A stretch of DNA of 64,000 nucleotides from Hyphomicrobiales bacterium (GTDB lineage: Bacteria; Pseudomonadota; Alphaproteobacteria; Rhizobiales; Rhizobiaceae). This document shows positions 57,293-64,000 of this stretch, in pieces; position 1 is the first letter of the stretch, and every line of letters begins with the position of its first letter. The stretch lies in assembly GCA_900466475.1 (NCBI GenBank), contig UBMI01000005.1, forward strand, positions 186,001 to 250,000. The letters run 5' to 3'. Under the pieces are notes generated by a model. That model saw only the letters and a list, made by a program, of their open reading frames with translations, was not told the origin of the DNA and ran no database searches. The translations under genes and the position numbers were made by a program.

Positions 57293-58546
57293 ATGCTGAC
57301 GCTTTCTGCAAAATTGAAGTCTTCATGCATGGCTGCCATCGCTGTTGCGGCCGTTGCAGTCACCCCCGTCAAGGCTGAAGACATCACGCTCTGGACGCTG
57401 AACTTCGACAACAATGCCGCCAACGTGGCCCTGAAGAAGGTTGCCAGCGACTTCGAAGCGGCAAACCCCGGAACCCATATCGAGATCGTCCAGCGCGCTG
57501 TCGACGAACACAAGACGGCGCTGCGCGTTGCCGCCGGCTCCAACCGCGGCCCGGACATCTATTTCAGTTGGGCGGGCCTTGGCCTCGGCGGCGAATATGT
57601 GAAGGCCGGCCTGTCGCTGCCGCTCGACAAGTACTACACCGAATACAAGTGGAACGATGAACTGCTTCCCTCGGCAGCGGCTTTTGCCGACCTTTATCCG
57701 GGCGGCAAGCACGGCACGCCTTTTACCTTCAAAGGTGAGGCCGTCTATTATAACAAGAAACTCTTCCAGCAAGCCGGCATCACCGAGGAGCCGAAGACCT
57801 ATGAAGAGCTTCTGGCTGCAGCCGACAAGCTGAAGGCAGCCGGCATCCCGGCCTTCACCTTCGGCGGGACGGTCAACTGGCACGTCATGCGCCTAATGGA
57901 TGTGATCCTCGAAACCAAGTGCGGCGCTGAAAAGCACGACCAGCTGAAGCTGATGAAGCTCGACTGGTCGAAGGAGCCCTGCGCCACCGACAGTTTCGCC
58001 GAATTCGCCAAGTGGACGAAGGACTATACGCTGCAGCCCTTCATGGGCATCGACAACAAACAGTCCTATAGCCTCTTCACGGCAGGCCGCGCAGCGATGA
58101 TGCTGGAAGGCGACTGGCTGGTCGGCCAGCTCTCGGGCAGCGGCGCCAATCTCGACGATTACGGAATCTTCCCCTTCCCGACCAATACGAACCGCCTCTA
58201 CGGTTTCGCCGAGTACAACTACATCAGCACCAAGACCAAGAACCCGGATATGGCTGCGAAATTCGTCGACTATTTCCTGTCGACGAAGGTGCAGCAGGAT
58301 CTCGTCGGGCAGATCAGCTCGATCTCGGTCAACAAGAACGTCCAGTACACCAACCAGAAGCCTCTGGAAGCCGAGTGGCTGGACATCTTCAAGACCTACG
58401 ACAAGATCTACATGAACGGCGACCAGGCCTTCCCGCTTGATGTGACGACGGAATATTTCCGCGTCATCAACGATGTCGCCTCCGGCAGCATCGAACCGGC
58501 CGACGCCGCCAAGCAGATGCAGGCCTTCATCGCCGGCAGAACCTGA
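57293..58546 (+). CDS. CUT1 sugar ABC transporter substrate-binding protein
   Basis: A 417-residue family 1 extracellular solute-binding protein. The signal peptide is about residues 1-29 (CMAAIAVAAVAVTPVKA). Mature motifs are DITLWTLNFDNNAANVALKK, GPDIYFSWAGLGLG, GTPFTFKGEAVYYNKKLFQQ and FTAGRAAMMLEGDWLVGQL, which is typical of oligosaccharide-binding members. GAGGAGG precedes the ATG. It opens an operon with two permeases, a glycosidase and an ATPase, under the same control element as the apiose genes; an apiose-bearing glycoside or oligosaccharide is the suggested ligand. Confidence 0.88.
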   Translation: MLTLSAKLKSSCMAAIAVAAVAVTPVKAEDITLWTLNFDNNAANVALKKVASDFEAANPGTHIEIVQRAVDEHKTALRVAAGSNRGPDIYFSWAGLGLGGEYVKAGLSLPLDKYYTEYKWNDELLPSAAAFADLYPGGKHGTPFTFKGEAVYYNKKLFQQAGITEEPKTYEELLAAADKLKAAGIPAFTFGGTVNWHVMRLMDVILETKCGAEKHDQLKLMKLDWSKEPCATDSFAEFAKWTKDYTLQPFMGIDNKQSYSLFTAGRAAMMLEGDWLVGQLSGSGANLDDYGIFPFPTNTNRLYGFAEYNYISTKTKNPDMAAKFVDYFLSTKVQQDLVGQISSISVNKNVQYTNQKPLEAEWLDIFKTYDKIYMNGDQAFPLDVTTEYFRVINDVASGSIEPADAAKQMQAFIAGRT

Positions 58547-58558
58547 CCCCTCCCGAGA

Positions 58559-58593
58559 CGCCGGCTGGCCGACACCTTGTCGGTCGGCTGGCG
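58559..58593 (+). terminator. Long hairpin after the CUT1 binding-protein gene
   Basis: CGCCGGCTGGCCGAC pairs with GTCGGTCGGCTGGCG over 15 positions (three G-U pairs) with an ACCTT loop, 12 bases after the stop. There is no T-run; a stabilising or attenuating hairpin is likely. Confidence 0.65.
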
Positions 58594-58642
58594 CCGCATC
58601 CGCAAGACCGGCAGGGTGGATATCCTGCCCCCGGAGGTGAGA

Positions 58643-59542
58643 ATGTCCTTGCGCCAAACAACGCATGATCCACGCGTGCAGGCCTTCATCCTGCTCGTCC
58701 CGGCTCTGGCCATCTACGCGATCTTCGCGCTCTACCCGATGCTGAACGTGGTCGTCATCAGCTTCCAGAAATGGAACGGGCTAGACCCGCAGCGGCCCTT
58801 CGTCGGCCTCGCGAATTACACGGCGATCTTCACGCGCGATCCGGTCTTCTGGGTCGCCTTCAAGAATACCGTGATCTGGACGCTGATGAGCCTGGTCTTC
58901 CCGCCGCTGGTCGGGCTGTTGCTCGCGCTCAGCCTCAACCAGAAGATTTTTGGCCGCAACAGCCTGCGCGCCATCTTCTACCTGCCCGTCATCATCGCGC
59001 CGATCGCCGTCGCCACGATGTGGAAATGGATGTACGATCCCTTCTTCGGCCTGTTCAGCCAGATGCTGACTTCCTGGGGCATGCAGACCTGGATCAAGGA
59101 CTGGCTCGGCAACAAGGATATCGCGCTCTATTCCGTCTTCATCGCCTACCTCTGGCAGACCGTCGGCTTCTCGATGGTGCTGTTCCTGGGAGGCCTTCAG
59201 AACGTCTCGCAGACGTTGGTAGAAGCTGCCCGCATCGATGGTGCCGGCCGATGGGCGGTCTTCAAGCATGTCACCCTGCCGGCACTGCGCCCCACCATCA
59301 CCATCGTTCTGGTTCTGTCGATCATCTCGTCGCTGAAGGCCTTCGACATCGTCTATGGCCTGACCGGTGGCGGCCCGGCTCAATCCACTCAGATGCTGGC
59401 ACTCTGGGCCTTTACCCAGGCCATGCAGATCTTCGATTTCGGCCGCGGTGCGGCGATCTCGGTGGTGCTGCTCCTGATCACCATGGCGATCGTCATCCCG
59501 TATCTGCGCTGGACGCAAAAGCATGAGGAGGTCGAATCGTGA
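58643..59542 (+). CDS. CUT1 sugar ABC transporter permease (UgpA/MalF type)
   Basis: A 299-residue permease. The N-terminal helix FILLVPALAIYAIFALYPM is followed by the family segment VVISFQKWNG, a central membrane region, and the EAA loop LVEAARIDGAGRWAVFKHVT that contacts the ATPase. GGAGGTGAGA precedes ATG 58643. It partners the next permease (GTGA overlap). Confidence 0.9.
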   Translation: MSLRQTTHDPRVQAFILLVPALAIYAIFALYPMLNVVVISFQKWNGLDPQRPFVGLANYTAIFTRDPVFWVAFKNTVIWTLMSLVFPPLVGLLLALSLNQKIFGRNSLRAIFYLPVIIAPIAVATMWKWMYDPFFGLFSQMLTSWGMQTWIKDWLGNKDIALYSVFIAYLWQTVGFSMVLFLGGLQNVSQTLVEAARIDGAGRWAVFKHVTLPALRPTITIVLVLSIISSLKAFDIVYGLTGGGPAQSTQMLALWAFTQAMQIFDFGRGAAISVVLLLITMAIVIPYLRWTQKHEEVES

Positions 59543-60423
59543 CAGTTCTTGGAGCGCAAGCCGATGATATCGACATCGATACCAAGCCGCTTCGCCTGAA
59601 GCGGGATCCCATCCTCATCGGCTTGTGGATCGCCCTCATCCTTGTCGCGCTGATCTGGGTGGCACCCTTCGTCTTCATCGTCTTTACCTCGCTGAAGACA
59701 CCGGCTGCGGTCACCAGCACCGGCGCCTTCATGCCGCCGACGGAACTCGCCTTCCAGAACTATGCTGACGCCTGGAGCCGCGGCAATTTCGCAAGCTCCT
59801 TCTTCAACAGCGTGATCATCACCGTCATCAAGGTGCCGCTCGGCCTGGCGCTGTCGGCAATGGCGGCTTATGCGCTTGCCAAGATCAAGCTCAGGATCAG
59901 CAAGGCGCTGCTTCTGCTCGTCGTTTTCGGCACGATGATCCCGTTCCAGGTGATGCTGGCGCCGCTCTTCACGCTGGTGAATTCCTTCGGACTGATCGAC
60001 ACCTATCCGGGCGTCATCCTGCCCTATATCGCCTTCGGCGTCCCTTATCAGGTCTTCATCCTGCACGGCTTCTTCAAGGGCATTCCGAAGGAGCTGTCGG
60101 AGGCCGCCCTCATCGATGGCGCAACGCATTTCACCATCTTCCGGCGCATCTTCCTGCCGGTTTGCCTGCCGGTTCTTGCCGCCTTGCTGATCCTCGACTT
60201 CGTCTCCACCTGGAACGAATTCGCCATGGCGCTCGTCCTTCTGCAGGACCAGCACATGTGGACCCTGCCGCTCGGCCTCATGTCGTTCCAGGGCCAGTTT
60301 TCCAGCAATTACGGCCAGCTCAACGCCGCGATCGTGATGACCGTGCTTCCGGCGACGATCGTCTATCTCATGTTCCAGCGCTACTTCGTGTCCGGACTGA
60401 CCTCCGGCGCCGTGAAGGGCTGA
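59539..60423 (+). CDS. CUT1 sugar ABC transporter permease (UgpE/MalG type)
   Basis: A 294-residue permease starting at GTG 59539, overlapping the upstream stop. It has an N-terminal helix (LWIALILVALIWVAPFVFIV), the MalG-like TSLKTPAAV, a EAA loop at LSEAALIDGATHFTIFRRIF and the late QGQFSSNYGQLNAAIVM segment. It is followed after 30 bp by the glycosidase gene. Confidence 0.9.
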   Translation: MTVLGAQADDIDIDTKPLRLKRDPILIGLWIALILVALIWVAPFVFIVFTSLKTPAAVTSTGAFMPPTELAFQNYADAWSRGNFASSFFNSVIITVIKVPLGLALSAMAAYALAKIKLRISKALLLLVVFGTMIPFQVMLAPLFTLVNSFGLIDTYPGVILPYIAFGVPYQVFILHGFFKGIPKELSEAALIDGATHFTIFRRIFLPVCLPVLAALLILDFVSTWNEFAMALVLLQDQHMWTLPLGLMSFQGQFSSNYGQLNAAIVMTVLPATIVYLMFQRYFVSGLTSGAVKG

Positions 60424-60453
60424 TACCGAAATCTGTTCTACGAGGAGAGACAT

Positions 60454-61974
60454 ATGTCCGATGCAGCAGTCGAAAAATGGGGTGTGTTCGAAGCGGCCTT
60501 CGCCGGCCCATCCGAAGGCAATCCCTATCTCGACGTGGCATTCGATGCCGTGTTCACGCATAAGAGCCGCGAGGTCCGTGTGCCTGGCTTTTATGACGGC
60601 AACGGCACCTATCGCATCCGCTTCATGCCCGATGTCGAAGGCGAATGGTCCTTCAGGACGCGTTCGAAGACCGCTGCCCTCGACGGCAAGACGGGCTCGT
60701 TTGCAGCAACCGCCCCGTCAGCCGGCAATCACGGCCCGGTGCGCGTGCGCAACAAATTCCATTTCGGCTATGCCGACGGCACGCCCTTCTTCTCCTTCGG
60801 CACCACCTGCTATGCCTGGACGCATCAGCCCCTGGAGATGCAGCAACAGACTTTGGAGACGCTGAAGAAGACCCGCTTCAACAAGATCCGCATGGGCGTC
60901 TTCCCGAAGGACTATCCCTATAATACCAACGAGCCGCTGCACGCCTGCTTCGAAAAAGGCGCTGACGGCAAGGAGGATTTCGACCGGCCGAACCCGGCCC
61001 TCTTCCAGCATTTCGACCGGCAGGTGGCCGCCCTTTGCGCGCTCGGCATCGAGGCCGACATCATCATCTTCCATCCCTATGACCGCTGGGGTTATGCCGA
61101 CATGTCGGCCGAGCAGGATTTCCGCTATGTCGCCTATCTGGCGGCGCGGCTTTCTGCTTATCGGAACGTCTGGTGGTCGCTCGCCAACGAATATGACTTC
61201 CTCATCGACACCAAGCCGATGGAACAATGGGACCGTTACTTCCACATCCTGGAAGAAAACGACCCCTACCAGCACCTGCGCTCGATCCATAATGGCGACG
61301 TGACGGCAAATTTCGATCATCGCAAACCGTGGGTCACCCATACCTGCATCCAGAATCCGGACGTCAAGCGCACGCAGGAATGGCGCAACGCCTATGGCAA
61401 GCCGGTCGTCAACGACGAGCCGGAATATGAAGGCGACATCGTGCAGTCCTGGGGCAATCTCTCCGCCCAGGAGCTGGTGCATCGCTATTGGATCACCATG
61501 GCGCGCGGCGGTTATGCCGGCCACGGCGAGACTTATTCCCATCCCGAGGACCTGATCTGGTGGGCGAAGGGCGGCGAACTGCGCGGCGAGGCCTGGAAGC
61601 GCATCGGCTTCCTGCGCGATCTGCTCGAGGCCGACGTCAGGCACGGGCTGGAACCGCTCGGCGTCCTCGGCGAATGGCCCTGGTCACGCGTCTCTGGCGC
61701 AAGGGATGGCGACGGCGATTTCCGGCTGATCTATCTCGGCGAGCACCAGCCCGTCATCTGGTCATCAGGCCTGCCGCTCGACGACGACAATTACGAGGTC
61801 GATATCATCGACACCTGGGAGATGACGATCACGCCGGCCGAGAAGGTTGCCGCACCCGTCCCGCACCCCACTCGCCACGGCGCGATCGTGCGTGGCGGCA
61901 AGCCGGACGCGGCTTTCGGCGTCAAGCTTCCGCGCAAGCCGCATCAGGCGCTGCGTGTGCGCAGAAAGCGCTAG
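60454..61974 (+). CDS. Cytoplasmic glycoside hydrolase, DUF5060/DUF4038-type
   Basis: A 506-residue protein without a signal peptide. The N-terminal beta domain (residues about 5-105, with YRIRFMPDVEGEWSFRTRS) looks like DUF5060. It is followed by a DUF4038-like TIM barrel (YADGTPFFSFGTTCYAWTHQ, NKIRMGVFPKDYPYN) and a C-terminal beta domain. The likely acid/base Glu246 is in WWSLANEYDF and the nucleophile Glu322 or Glu324 in VVNDEPEYEG. GH140 apiosidases are also DUF4038 proteins, which fits the neighbouring D-apiose pathway. Encoded inside a CUT1 importer operon, it should hydrolyse the imported glycoside in the cytoplasm, releasing a monosaccharide, possibly apiose. Confidence 0.82.
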   Translation: MSDAAVEKWGVFEAAFAGPSEGNPYLDVAFDAVFTHKSREVRVPGFYDGNGTYRIRFMPDVEGEWSFRTRSKTAALDGKTGSFAATAPSAGNHGPVRVRNKFHFGYADGTPFFSFGTTCYAWTHQPLEMQQQTLETLKKTRFNKIRMGVFPKDYPYNTNEPLHACFEKGADGKEDFDRPNPALFQHFDRQVAALCALGIEADIIIFHPYDRWGYADMSAEQDFRYVAYLAARLSAYRNVWWSLANEYDFLIDTKPMEQWDRYFHILEENDPYQHLRSIHNGDVTANFDHRKPWVTHTCIQNPDVKRTQEWRNAYGKPVVNDEPEYEGDIVQSWGNLSAQELVHRYWITMARGGYAGHGETYSHPEDLIWWAKGGELRGEAWKRIGFLRDLLEADVRHGLEPLGVLGEWPWSRVSGARDGDGDFRLIYLGEHQPVIWSSGLPLDDDNYEVDIIDTWEMTITPAEKVAAPVPHPTRHGAIVRGGKPDAAFGVKLPRKPHQALRVRRKR

Positions 61975-61992
61975 GGATTTAAGGAGGAGCCC

Positions 61993-63063
61993 ATGTCCGG
62001 CTTGAACATCCAGAACGTCAAGAAATCCTTCGGCGCGGTCGACATCATCCATGGCATCGATGTCGATATCGCCGATGGCGAGTTCGTCATCCTCGTCGGC
62101 CCGTCCGGCTGTGGCAAGTCAACGCTCCTGCGCATGATTGCCGGTCTTGAGGATATCAGCGCCGGCAAGATCAGCATCGATGGGCGCGTCGTCAACAATC
62201 TGCAGCCGAAGGACCGTGACATCGCCATGGTCTTTCAGAACTACGCGCTCTATCCGCAGATGACGGTCGCCCAGAATATGGGCTTTGCGCTGGAGCTCGC
62301 CGGCGCCAAGCGTCCGGAGATCGACAGGAAAGTCTCCGAAGCTGCCGCCATCCTCGGCCTGCAGCCGTTGTTGGAGCGCAAGCCGGCACAGCTTTCCGGC
62401 GGCCAGCGCCAGCGTGTCGCCATGGGTCGCGCCATCGTTCGCGATCCGAAAGTCTTCCTCTTCGACGAGCCGTTGTCGAACCTCGACGCCAAGCTGCGCG
62501 TCAAGATGCGGGCCGAAATCAAGGCCCTGCACCAGCGCCTCAAGACGACGATCGTCTATGTCACGCATGACCAGATCGAAGCCATGACAATGGCCGACAA
62601 GATCGTCGTGCTGCAGGGCGGCAAGGTAGAGCAGATCGGCAGCCCGCTCGAACTCTACGACCGGCCGCGCAATATCTTCGTCGCCGGTTTCCTCGGCTCG
62701 CCGGCGATGAACTTCCTCGAAGGCACGCTCGAGACTGGCGGTAGCCCGAGCCTCGCTCTTCCCGGCGGCGCGCGCGTCAGACTCTCGCAGGCGCCGGAGA
62801 ATTCCGCCGGCAGGCCACTGACACTCGGCATCCGCCCCGAAGATATTTCGCTCGGCGGCGAGGAAGGTGTCGAAGCGATCGTGAAGGTGATCGAGCCGAC
62901 CGGGTCGGAAACCCATGTCGCCGTCGAGGTCGAGGGCAAGGAACTGACCTGGGTCCTGCGCGAACGGGTGAACCTGACGCCTGAACAGCGGGTGAGACTG
63001 TCTTTTGCGACCCCGAAAGTGCATTTCTTCGACCGGCAGACGCAGAACCGGCTTGACGCCTAG
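61993..63063 (+). CDS. CUT1 sugar ABC transporter ATP-binding protein (UgpC/MalK type)
   Basis: A 356-residue single-NBD ATPase with a C-terminal TOBE-type domain. Walker [11 protein letters not shown]-loop [13 protein letters not shown], signature [14 protein letters not shown], Walker [13 protein letters not shown] and H-loop [10 protein letters not shown]. The C-terminal half ([16 protein letters not shown]) is typical of MalK/UgpC proteins that can serve several CUT1 permeases. AAGGAGG precedes the ATG. Last gene of the operon, followed by a GC-rich terminator. Confidence 0.92.
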   Translation: MSGLNIQNVKKSFGAVDIIHGIDVDIADGEFVILVGPSGCGKSTLLRMIAGLEDISAGKISIDGRVVNNLQPKDRDIAMVFQNYALYPQMTVAQNMGFALELAGAKRPEIDRKVSEAAAILGLQPLLERKPAQLSGGQRQRVAMGRAIVRDPKVFLFDEPLSNLDAKLRVKMRAEIKALHQRLKTTIVYVTHDQIEAMTMADKIVVLQGGKVEQIGSPLELYDRPRNIFVAGFLGSPAMNFLEGTLETGGSPSLALPGGARVRLSQAPENSAGRPLTLGIRPEDISLGGEEGVEAIVKVIEPTGSETHVAVEVEGKELTWVLRERVNLTPEQRVRLSFATPKVHFFDRQTQNRLDA

Positions 63064-63084
63064 GACGATCATGGATGGAGCGAC

Positions 63085-63118
63085 GAGCCGGGCGGCCTGA
63101 CACCACCCGGCTCCCTAT
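63085..63118. terminator. Terminator between the CUT1 operon and glpK
   Basis: GAGCCGGG (63085-63092) and CCCGGCTC (63106-63113) form a perfect 8-bp stem, followed by CCTATTT, between two convergent genes. It probably ends the importer/glycosidase transcript. Confidence 0.65.
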
Positions 63119-63140
63119 TTACGGTGGCGGTCCGCCCCAG

Positions 63141-64000
63141 TCAGGCCACCGTACTAAGTGTTCGCGCAATCGCATTGCGCCAGCCGACAATTCTCGCCTG
63201 CCTGTCGATGTCAGCCATATCAGGCTCAAAGCTGCGGTCGCTCGCCCAGGCGCGCGCAAATTCCTGCCGATCCGGCCAGACACCGGCCTTCGATCCAGCA
63301 AGCCAGGCTGCGCCGAGCGCCGTCGTTTCAAGGGTCGCTGCCCGATCGACGGGACTTGAGAGAATATTGGCGAGATGCTGCATGGTCCATTCGGATGCCG
63401 ACATGCCGCCATCGACGCGCAGTACCGTCTCAATAGGGTGGTCGCCCCAGTCGCTTCGCATCGCCACAAGCAGGTCGAGCGTCTGGTAGGCGACCGATTC
63501 CAGGACGGCGCGTGCCAGTTCCGCCGGCCCGCTGTTGCGTGTCAGGCCGAAAATCGCGCCGCGGGCCTCCGGATCCCAATAGGGGGCGCCGAGCCCGGTG
63601 AAAGCGGGCACGACATAGACCCTTTGCTGCGGGTCGGCTCTGTCGGCCAGCGCGCCGGTTTCCGACGCATTTCCGATAATGCCGAGACCATCACGCAGCC
63701 ACTGCACGGCAGCACCGGCAATGAAGATCGACCCTTCCAGCGCGTAAGTGCTCTTGCCGTTCAGACGGTAGGCGATGGTGGTGAGCAGCCGGTTCTTCGA
63801 ATGCACGCGGTCGTCACCCGTATTCAGAAGTGCAAAACAACCAGTGCCGTAGGTCGATTTCACCATGCCCGGTTCGAAACAGGCATTGCCGATTGTCGCC
63901 GCCTGCTGGTCGCCGGCGACACCGAGGATCGGGATCGCGGCGCCGAAAATACCGGGATCGACCGTGCCGAAATCGTCGGCGCTGTCCTTAACCTCGGGCA
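63141..64000 (-). CDS. glpK: Glycerol kinase, C-terminal part
   Basis: The 3' portion (about 286 residues) of a FGGY-family kinase, cut by the window end on its 5' side. It has [67 protein letters not shown] and [16 protein letters not shown], all classic GlpK motifs, including the DGG ATP-binding turn. It phosphorylates glycerol to sn-glycerol 3-phosphate. It converges on the CUT1 operon and is not obviously part of it. Confidence 0.92.
   Translation of the reverse strand, partial: PEVKDSADDFGTVDPGIFGAAIPILGVAGDQQAATIGNACFEPGMVKSTYGTGCFALLNTGDDRVHSKNRLLTTIAYRLNGKSTYALEGSIFIAGAAVQWLRDGLGIIGNASETGALADRADPQQRVYVVPAFTGLGAPYWDPEARGAIFGLTRNSGPAELARAVLESVAYQTLDLLVAMRSDWGDHPIETVLRVDGGMSASEWTMQHLANILSSPVDRAATLETTALGAAWLAGSKAGVWPDRQEFARAWASDRSFEPDMADIDRQARIVGWRNAIARTLSTVA

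Noticed and set aside
63121..63152. ACGGTGG...CCACCGT as a glpK terminator
   Set aside because: It overlaps the last codons of glpK and has no T-run on that strand; the hairpin at 63085 is the better candidate.

Overview
The window reads as a catabolic, transport-rich stretch of an alphaproteobacterial replicon, most likely a Rhizobium/Agrobacterium-type plant-associated bacterium (chromid, large plasmid or accessory chromosomal arm). The reasons are high GC, dense short operons, many ATGA/GTGA overlaps, six ABC importers in 64 kb, FadR/GntR regulators beside almost every uptake operon, and pathways for plant cell-wall sugars. I see no rRNA, tRNA, insertion sequence, CRISPR array, phage or replication origin.

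Layout. 0-5.4 kb: a polar amino-acid ABC importer (binding-protein gene cut by the window edge) with a histidine ammonia-lyase homologue that lacks the Ala-Ser-Gly cofactor triad, and a sarcosine/N-methyltryptophan-oxidase-type flavoenzyme. 5.4-8.6 kb: a LysR regulator, a GNAT/LuxI-fold acyltransferase coupled to a 75-residue protein, and a divergent small protein plus XRE regulator. 8.7-17 kb: a dihydrodipicolinate-synthase-family enzyme, two GntR regulators, an araFGH L-arabinose importer, an aldose epimerase and a sugar-dehydrogenase-like SDR. 17.1-24.5 kb: a BMP/Nup-type nucleoside-class importer with an amidase and a cytosine-deaminase-like amidohydrolase. 24.5-32.6 kb: a GntR regulator with tandem DNA-binding domains and an HSL-type esterase, divergent from a sugar importer with an enolase-superfamily acid-sugar dehydratase and a rhamnose-mutarotase-type protein. 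32.7-41.6 kb: exported hypothetical proteins, a MarR/FUSC/DUF1656/HlyD efflux operon, and a LysR divergent from an AhpD-like and a PNPOx-like protein. 41.7-53.4 kb: a complete oxidative D-apiose pathway (GntR, RuBisCO-like protein, OiaK, ApnO, importer with DUF2291 lipoprotein, ApsD, ApnL). 53.7-56.8 kb: aldehyde dehydrogenase, GntR, and an alpha/beta-hydrolase whose nucleophile position is Gly. 57.3-63.1 kb: a CUT1 oligosaccharide importer enclosing a signal-less DUF5060/DUF4038-type glycosidase. The window ends inside a glycerol kinase gene.

How it works together. A near-identical sequence, CTCATCATACCAGTT, lies upstream of the RuBisCO-like gene, apnO and the CUT1 importer/glycosidase operon; its core also sits in the araF promoter. 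This suggests the CUT1 system imports an apiose-containing glycoside that the cytoplasmic glycosidase opens, feeding the adjacent D-apiose pathway as one regulon. That link is my inference; the D-apiose pathway enzymes themselves are known families. A second recurring theme is a strong RNA hairpin directly after five of the six binding-protein genes, as expected for elements that keep binding-protein mRNA more abundant than permease mRNA.
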